A stretch of DNA of 64,000 nt from Rhodoplanes azumiensis. GTDB lineage: Bacteria; Pseudomonadota; Alphaproteobacteria; Rhizobiales; Xanthobacteraceae. The position numbers were made by a program, and so were the translations under genes. The stretch covers positions 186,001-250,000 of the forward strand of contig NZ_JBHUIW010000004.1 in NCBI RefSeq assembly GCF_042682915.1. Reading direction: 5' to 3'. This document shows positions 58,668-64,000 of this stretch, in pieces (within the stretch, counting starts at the first letter, position 1; each line of letters starts with the position of its first letter). The notes below the pieces were generated by a model, which had not been told where the DNA came from, did not search any database, and saw nothing but the letters and a program-made list of their open reading frames with translations.

Positions 58668-60794
58668 ATGTCACGCCTGATCCGCGCGCTCTGCGCGGCG
58701 TCGGCGGCCGCTGCCGCCTGCTCCCCCGCCTCCACGCTCGCCCAGTCCACCGCCCTGCCACCGCTCGTCGTCGAAGGGGCCGCCGGCACGACGCCGGCCG
58801 CCAGCCCCGCGACCGCGACCGCACCCGCCGGCGCGACGAGCCTCACGGTGCCGACCACGGCCCAGGCCGAGGCGGCGCTGTCGCGCGTGCCCGGCGCCGT
58901 CGCGGTCGTCCCCGACACCGCCTTCAAGACCGGCCCGGCCCGCACCGCCAAGGACATCCTCGACTACGTCCCGGGCGTGTGGATCGAGCCCAAATGGGGC
59001 GACGATTCGCGCCTCTCGATCCGCGGCTCGGGGTTGTCGCGCAACTTCCATCTGCGCGGCGTCCAGCTCACCATGGACGGCATTCCGATCAACACCTCGG
59101 ACGGCTACGGCGACTTCCAGGAGATCGACCCGACCGCCTATCGCTACGTCGAGGTGTTCAAGGGGGCGAACGGCCTGCGCTTCGGCGCCAATGCGCTCGG
59201 CGGCGCGGTCAATTTCGTGGTGCCGACCGGCCGCGACGCCACGGCGCTCGACACCCGCATCGACGCCGGCGGCTTCGGCTTCGTGCGCGGCCAGGCCGCG
59301 GTCGGCGGCGCCGCCGGGCCGTGGGACGCCTTCGCCACGGTCTCGTCGTCGATGCAGGACGGCTATCGCGAGCACTCGTGGGGGAACGCGGAGCGGGCGA
59401 GCGGCAATGTCGGCTACCGGGTCTCGCCGGACGTCGAGACCCGCCTCTACGTCAACGCCAATTCGGTGCGCCAGCGCATCCCGGGCGAGGTGACCAAGGC
59501 GCAGGCACTGTCCTCGCCGCGCACCGCGGCCGTGAACAACCTGACCAACGACTGGCAACGCAACATCGACACGTTGCGCCTCGCCAGCCGGACCACGGTG
59601 AAGCGCGACGGCACGGTGTTCGAGTTCGGCGCCTTCGGGGTCGACCGCCATCTGATGCATCCGATCTACCAGTGGCTCGACTACCGCTACGAGGACTACG
59701 GCGGCTTCGCCCGCGCCGTCGACGAGCGTCTGCTGCTCGGCCATCGCAACCGCTTCACGCTCGGCGCCAACGTGCTCAACGGCACCATCCGGGCCGACCA
59801 GTACGTCAACACGGGCGGGCAGAAGGGCGCGCTCACCTCGTCGCGCATCCAGCGGCCGGAGAACTACACGGCCTATGCCGAGAACGCCTTCTACGTGGTG
59901 CCGACCGTCTCGCTGATCGCCGGCGCGCAGTATCTCTACGCCGTTCGCGAGCAGGAGGTGCGCTTCTCGACCAACGGCGACCTGAACGGCCGCGCGACCT
60001 ACAGCGTGTGGAGCCCGAAGGTCGGCGTGCTGTGGGACGTCGCGCCCGACTGGCAGGTGTTCGGCAACGTGTCGCGCAGCGCCGAGGTGCCGAGCTTCGG
60101 CGAGAGCGTGTCGCCCAACGCGACGAACCCGACGCTGCCCAACATCCCGTTCTGGGCGATCCGGCCGCAGCGCGCGACCACGGTCGAGATCGGCACCCGC
60201 GGCCGCCGGCCGGACGTGAGCTGGGACGTCGCCCTCTACCGAGCCGAGATCAGCAACGAGCTGATGTGCCTCTATTCGAGCTTCGGGAGCTGCAACGTCA
60301 CCAATGCGGACCGTACCGTCCATCAGGGCGTCGAGCTCGGGCTCGGCGTGTCGCTCCTGAAGAGCCTTCTCGTGCAGGCCGGCGAGCCGGACCGGCTGTG
60401 GCTGCAGCTCGCCTACACGTACAACGACTTCCGCTTCGACGGCGACGCCCGGTTCGGCGACAACCGACTGCCGGGCGCGCCGCCTCACATCCTCAAGGCC
60501 GAGCTTCTCTACAAGCATCCGGGCGGATACGCGTTCGGGCCGACGCTCGAATGGGTGCCACAGGCCTACTTCGTCGACAGCGCCAACACGCTGTCGACCG
60601 ACGCCTATCTGCTGTGGGGCCTGAAGGCCGCCTACGACGACGGCACGATCTCGGCCTATGTCGAGGGCCGCAACCTCTCCGACGTCTCCTACATCTCGTC
60701 GGCCAGCATCATCGACCGCGCCACCACGGCGTCGGCCCTGTTCAACCCCGGCACGGGCCGCGCCGTCTATGCCGGCCTGCGCTGGCGCATGTGA
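58668..60794 (+). CDS. TonB-dependent outer-membrane receptor
   Basis: A 708-residue receptor: signal (about 1-25), plug domain (about 75-195, TAKDILDYVPGVWIEPKWGD, LSIRGSGLSRNFHLRG, VEVFKGANGLRFGANALGGAVNFV) and a 22-strand barrel ending in VYAGLRWRM. The aromatic terminus is replaced by Met, slightly unusual. Neighbours (DUF2946 before, DUF1775 14 bases after) suggest a copper or other metal-chelate substrate, but siderophore uptake cannot be excluded. Start 58668 is chosen for the signal peptide. Confidence 0.9.
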   Translation: MSRLIRALCAASAAAAACSPASTLAQSTALPPLVVEGAAGTTPAASPATATAPAGATSLTVPTTAQAEAALSRVPGAVAVVPDTAFKTGPARTAKDILDYVPGVWIEPKWGDDSRLSIRGSGLSRNFHLRGVQLTMDGIPINTSDGYGDFQEIDPTAYRYVEVFKGANGLRFGANALGGAVNFVVPTGRDATALDTRIDAGGFGFVRGQAAVGGAAGPWDAFATVSSSMQDGYREHSWGNAERASGNVGYRVSPDVETRLYVNANSVRQRIPGEVTKAQALSSPRTAAVNNLTNDWQRNIDTLRLASRTTVKRDGTVFEFGAFGVDRHLMHPIYQWLDYRYEDYGGFARAVDERLLLGHRNRFTLGANVLNGTIRADQYVNTGGQKGALTSSRIQRPENYTAYAENAFYVVPTVSLIAGAQYLYAVREQEVRFSTNGDLNGRATYSVWSPKVGVLWDVAPDWQVFGNVSRSAEVPSFGESVSPNATNPTLPNIPFWAIRPQRATTVEIGTRGRRPDVSWDVALYRAEISNELMCLYSSFGSCNVTNADRTVHQGVELGLGVSLLKSLLVQAGEPDRLWLQLAYTYNDFRFDGDARFGDNRLPGAPPHILKAELLYKHPGGYAFGPTLEWVPQAYFVDSANTLSTDAYLLWGLKAAYDDGTISAYVEGRNLSDVSYISSASIIDRATTASALFNPGTGRAVYAGLRWRM

Positions 60795-60807
60795 GGAGGA
60801 GACCATC

Positions 60808-61371
60808 ATGTCGAAGACCGCGATGCCGACGATCGCACGAAAGACCCGTGCGGCGACGATGGCCTTGTGCCTGATCACGATCGCGCCGGCGGCCGCGCAT
60901 GTCACGCTGGAGCGCGGCGAGGCGTCGCCGGGCGCCGGCTACAAGGCGGTGCTGCGGGTGCCGCACGGCTGCGACCGCTCCGCGACCCTGAAGATCCGGG
61001 TGACGATTCCGGAGGGGCTGATCGCCGTGAAGCCGATGCCGAAGCCCGGCTGGACGCTCGCGGTGACCAAGGGGCCTTATCAGAAGGCCTACGACTTCAT
61101 GCACGGTCTCACCGTGCAGGAGGGCGTGCGCGAGATCGTGTGGACGGGCCGGCTCGCCGACGAGCATTACGACGAGTTCGTGTTCGCGGGCTTCGTCGCG
61201 TCGGCGATGACGCCCGGCATCACGCTCGCCGTGCCGGTCGTGCAGGAGTGCGAGACCGGCACGGCCGCCTGGACCGAGGTCGCCGCGCCGGGCCAGGATC
61301 CGCACGCCCTCAAGACCCCGGCCCCGCTTCTGCGCATCGTCGCCCCGCCGGAGCATCACGGACATCATTGA
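60808..61371 (+). CDS. DUF1775 (YcnI-like) copper-binding protein
   Basis: A 187-residue secreted protein. Cleavage after AAA at residue 30 would expose H31 as the new N-terminus (HVTLERGEASPG), the mono-histidine-brace copper site described for YcnI/DUF1775. The core contains GYKAVLRVPHGC, MPKPGWTLAVTKG and EIVWTGRLADEHYDEFVF. A His-rich end (PPEHHGHH) may add metal ligands. Cotranscribed with the TonB receptor; it probably captures Cu(II) in the periplasm. Confidence 0.87.
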   Translation: MSKTAMPTIARKTRAATMALCLITIAPAAAHVTLERGEASPGAGYKAVLRVPHGCDRSATLKIRVTIPEGLIAVKPMPKPGWTLAVTKGPYQKAYDFMHGLTVQEGVREIVWTGRLADEHYDEFVFAGFVASAMTPGITLAVPVVQECETGTAAWTEVAAPGQDPHALKTPAPLLRIVAPPEHHGHH

Positions 61372-61493
61372 GGCGGCGCGGCCATTCCGGGGCGCGCGCA
61401 TCGGCGCGCGAACCCGGAATCCAGAGGCGGACTCTGCACCCGAGGCTGGATTCCGGGTTGCAGCCTGCGGCCGGCCCCGGACCGACGACGGTG

Positions 61494-62765
61494 CTACCCG
61501 GTGATCTCCGCATAGGAGACGAAGCCGACCGTGTCGCCGGGCGTCACCGCGGTCACGTCGTCGCCGATCTCGATCAGGCCGTCGGTCTCGGTCAGCGACG
61601 TGATGGCGCCGGCCCCCTCCAGGCGATGGACGACGGCCTCCGGTGCGCCGTCGGCGCCGAGGCGCAGCGAGCCACGCAGATACTCGCGCCGGCCCGGCCG
61701 CTTGCGATGGGCGAAGCCGGCCCGCACCGGCAACACGCGGGGGGGCTGCGGCGTCGCCCCGGCGAGCCGCAGCAGCAAGGGCCGCACCACCCTCACGAAG
61801 GTGACGAAGGCCGCCGCCGGATTGCCGGGAAGGCCGACGAAGGCCGCGCGCGCGCCCTCTTCGCCCGCCAGCACGCCCATCGCCACCGGCTTGCCCGGCT
61901 TGATGGCGACCCGCCAGACGTCCAGCCGCCCGACCCGCTCGACCGCGGTGCGGACGTGATCGGCCTCGCCGGTCGAGACGCCGCCCGACGTGATCACGAG
62001 GTCGTGGCCGACGGTCGCCTGTCGCAGCGCGTCGGCGAGCGCATCGGCGTCGTCGCCGAGAATGCCGAGATCCGTGACGGTCGCTCCGAGGGCCTCGGTG
62101 AGCGCCAGCAGCAGATACCGGTTGGCGTCGTAGATGGCGCTCGACGGCAGCGCCGTGCCGGGCTCGACGATCTCGTCGCCGGTGGAGAACAGCGCGACCG
62201 AGACGCGCCGCCGCACCGGCAGCGCGGTGAGGCCCTGGGCGGCCGCGAGCGCGATGTCGGCGGCCGTGATGCGTCGCCCCGCGGGAAGCATGAGGCCGCC
62301 GACCGCGATGTCCTCGCCGGCGCAGCGCCGGTTGTCGCCCGGCTTCAGCCCGGACGGAACCACGAGCACGTCACCGTCGAGCCGAGCGTCCTCCTGCATC
62401 AGCACCGTATCGGCGCCGGCCGGCATCGGCGCGCCGGTGAAGATGCGCACCGCCGCGCCGGGCGCCAGCGGACGCGCCGCGGCGTGCCCGGCCGTGACGC
62501 GGTCGACCACGGCGAGCCGGGTCTCGCCCACGGCCGCGAGGTCGGCGTGGCGGAGCGCAAAGCCGTCGACGGCGGAGTTGTCGAAGGGCGGCAGGTCACG
62601 CAGCGCCGCGACGGCGTGGGCGAGCACGCGGCCGCGCGCGGCGCGGAGCGCCACCGGCTCGAAGCCGGCGACCGGCGCGACGCGCGCGGCGATCAGCGGC
62701 TCCAGATCGTCGAGACGCAGCGCCGGGGCGCCGATCGAGAAGGTGTCGTCGCCGAGCTTCGCCAT
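61494..62765 (-). CDS. moeA: Molybdopterin molybdenumtransferase MoeA
   Basis: A 423-residue enzyme inserting molybdate into adenylylated molybdopterin. Motifs include LPPFDNSAVDGFAL, RIFTGAPMPAGADTVLMQED, VALFSTGDEIVEPG, DLVITSGGVSTGEADHV and FVGLPGNPAAAFVTF, all standard for MoeA. It overlaps the mobB stop by one base (TGATG). It supplies cofactor for the two molybdoenzymes of this window among others. Confidence 0.95.
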   Translation of the reverse strand: MAKLGDDTFSIGAPALRLDDLEPLIAARVAPVAGFEPVALRAARGRVLAHAVAALRDLPPFDNSAVDGFALRHADLAAVGETRLAVVDRVTAGHAAARPLAPGAAVRIFTGAPMPAGADTVLMQEDARLDGDVLVVPSGLKPGDNRRCAGEDIAVGGLMLPAGRRITAADIALAAAQGLTALPVRRRVSVALFSTGDEIVEPGTALPSSAIYDANRYLLLALTEALGATVTDLGILGDDADALADALRQATVGHDLVITSGGVSTGEADHVRTAVERVGRLDVWRVAIKPGKPVAMGVLAGEEGARAAFVGLPGNPAAAFVTFVRVVRPLLLRLAGATPQPPRVLPVRAGFAHRKRPGRREYLRGSLRLGADGAPEAVVHRLEGAGAITSLTETDGLIEIGDDVTAVTPGDTVGFVSYAEITG

Positions 62766-63304
62766 CAGGCGACGCCCGCCGCCGCGCGACCGCGCGCGAT
62801 CGCCTCGTCGATCGGGATCGCCCGCTCGACCAGGAGATCGACGATCGCCTGCAGGTCGTCGAGCGGAAGCACCGTGACGGCGCCGTCCGCGACCTCGCCG
62901 TCGGACGCGATCGCGACGATGTCGGCGTCGCCCGGGAACAGATACGGCTTGCCGACCACGCCGCGGTGCACCTCGAGCTTGGGATGCGGCTCGCGCTTGA
63001 AGCCCTCGACCAGCACGAGATCGACCGGCGACAGCCGCGTCAGCAGCGCGTGCAGCTCGGGCTCGGGTGCGCCGCGCAGCTCCTGCATCAGGGCGACGCG
63101 CAGAGGCGAGGAGACCAGCACCTCGGTCGCGCCGGCGACCCGGTGGGCATAGGAGTCCTTGCCGGGATGGTCGACGTCGAAGCCGTGATGGGCGTGCTTG
63201 ACGGTCGACACCGACAGGCCGCGCCCGATCAGCCGCGGAATGATGCGCTTGATGAGCGTGGTCTTGCCGGCTCCGCTCCACCCGGTGATCCCGATCACCC
63301 GCAC
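62765..63304 (-). CDS. mobB: Molybdopterin-guanine dinucleotide biosynthesis adaptor MobB
   Basis: A 179-residue P-loop GTP-binding protein: GWSGAGKTTLIKRIIPRL (about 8-25), the KHAHHGFDVDHPGKDSY segment and DLVLVEGFKREPHPKLE, all characteristic of MobB. It assists MobA in MGD formation. The start is GTG at 63304 or in-frame GTG at 63298; there is no ATG nearby. It is first in the mobB-moeA operon. Confidence 0.93.
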   Translation of the reverse strand: MRVIGITGWSGAGKTTLIKRIIPRLIGRGLSVSTVKHAHHGFDVDHPGKDSYAHRVAGATEVLVSSPLRVALMQELRGAPEPELHALLTRLSPVDLVLVEGFKREPHPKLEVHRGVVGKPYLFPGDADIVAIASDGEVADGAVTVLPLDDLQAIVDLLVERAIPIDEAIARGRAAAGVA

Positions 63305-63446
63305 CGCCGTCCCCCCGCGCTCGCCGCGCCCGTCGCGCGTCGCCTCCTCTTACCGGGAAGCAGGGCCGATTCCAATCACCGGCCGGGACCGCGGGACTTG
63401 ACGCGGGGAGCCCGGGTCGCGACAAGACGCCGAGGACAGGCGGACC

Positions 63447-63665
63447 ATGGACAGGCTCGATCTGCGCGGGCTCAAATGCCCGCTCCCGGCGCTGAGGACG
63501 AAACAGGCGCTCGCCCGGCTGCCGGCCGGCGCCGTCGTCGAGGTGGCCTGCACGGACCCGATGGCGGCGATCGACATTCCGCATCTCGTCGGCGAGAGCG
63601 GAGACGCGCTCGAGGCGAGCGGGCGCGACGGCGACGTGCTGACGTTCCGCATCCGCAAGCGGTGA
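63447..63665 (+). CDS. TusA-family sulfur-carrier protein
   Basis: A 72-residue protein with the TusA/SirA signature: C11 in LDLRGLKCPLPALRTKQAL, followed by a compact alpha/beta fold (EVACTDPMAAIDIPHLVGES). The Cys carries persulfide sulfur for tRNA thiolation, molybdenum cofactor enzymes or sulfur oxidation. Next to mobB-moeA, sulfur supply to molybdoenzymes is an attractive but unproven role. Confidence 0.9.
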   Translation: MDRLDLRGLKCPLPALRTKQALARLPAGAVVEVACTDPMAAIDIPHLVGESGDALEASGRDGDVLTFRIRKR

Positions 63666-63784
63666 GCCGCAGGAAGACCCGCCGCTGCGGCGCGGCGAGC
63701 AAGCGAGGCGAGCGCGGAAAGGAAACGGCCGGCGAGGCCGGCCGTCATGTCTTGCGGAGACGAGCGAGACCCGGCTCGATCTGA

Positions 63785-63940
63785 TCAGATCCGCCCCACC
63801 AGCGCCAGCACCAGGACCACGACCAGCACGACGCCGACGATACCGCCCGGCCCGTAGCCCCAGCTGCGGCTGTAACCCCAGTTCGGCAGCGCGCCGATCA
63901 GAATCAGAATCAGGATGACGATCAGGATGGTCGACACCAC
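63785..63940 (-). CDS. DUF3309 mini membrane protein
   Basis: A 51-residue peptide beginning at GTG 63940, with GGAGG six bases upstream. It consists of a hydrophobic Ile/Leu helix, the central LPNWGYSRSWGYGPGG motif, and a second hydrophobic stretch ending in ALVGRI. This is the DUF3309 pattern common in Rhizobiales-type genomes. Function unknown. Confidence 0.8.
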   Translation of the reverse strand: MVSTILIVILILILIGALPNWGYSRSWGYGPGGIVGVVLVVVLVLALVGRI

Positions 63941-64000
63941 GAGCGGCCTCCATGCACCTTTTCGAGAATGATCGTCGGGTCAATCCGGCACCGTCGTGAA

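Overview
The window is GC-rich DNA with the gene style of an alphaproteobacterium. I infer a Hyphomicrobiales-like host from the gene families present (arsenite oxidase, a DUF3309 peptide, an NrsF-linked ECF sigma factor, MobB/MoeA/MobA), but no rRNA or marker gene proves it. Genes are tightly packed, often with 4-nt ATGA stop/start overlaps. The sequence carries two separate metal(loid) systems: an arsenic/respiration region on the left and a mobile copper-resistance island on the right.

Left part (about 0.7-18.1 kb). Arsenite oxidase (aioB, aioA) converges on a six-gene operon for a second molybdoenzyme: a Tat-exported bis-MGD catalytic subunit, a four-cluster ferredoxin, a diheme cytochrome c, a TorD-type chaperone, a seven-heme membrane-anchored cytochrome c and a cytochrome b561-like subunit. 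Its substrate cannot be read from sequence. Divergent from it lies a three-gene sensory system: a PhnD-type periplasmic binding protein, a histidine kinase and a short response regulator. Between the two is a tandem GTAAC-N14-GTTAC operator. A thiolase follows, then an ars operon (arsR, arsM, MFS exporter, arsH). The arsenic toolkit is therefore oxidation, methylation and ArsH chemistry, with no arsC or arsB/acr3 in the window.

18-30 kb holds two TauE/SafE-like permeases, a MacAB-type exporter, a LolCDE-like ABC operon with two permeases plus a thioredoxin-fold protein lacking CXXC, an aberrant metallo-beta-lactamase-fold protein and a truncated IS256-type transposase.

30.64-56.74 kb is, I propose, one integrated genomic island. 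A P4-type tyrosine integrase sits just inside a 14-bp direct repeat of the 3' end of tRNA-Ser(GGA), and the tRNA itself forms the other edge 26.1 kb away. A GTATGGGT-N4-GTATGG motif lies just inside both ends. The first 9 kb of cargo is phage/plasmid-like: an HTH protein, an HUH-type replication or transfer protein, a PD-(D/E)XK nuclease, ArdC, a PPP phosphatase, an XRE regulator, and GYF and superinfection-immunity-like membrane proteins. The rest is a copper/silver system: CusF-like, DUF411, TolC, cupredoxin, NrsF plus ECF sigma, CusA, CusB, FixH/YtkA-like, DUF2933-like, two DUF305 proteins, CopA ATPase and CueR, plus several small secreted proteins. Five sites read GTAACC-N16-CGAA(C/A)T exactly, each upstream of a gene of this cluster. 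They look like the target of the island's own ECF sigma factor and define a small copper-linked regulon that includes two uncharacterised YQGGP-motif proteins and an ATDPD-repeat protein.

Right of the tRNA the chromosome resumes: mobA; a DUF2946, TonB-receptor and DUF1775 set probably concerned with copper or another metal; moeA-mobB (molybdenum cofactor, serving the molybdoenzymes); a TusA-like protein; and a DUF3309 mini-protein.
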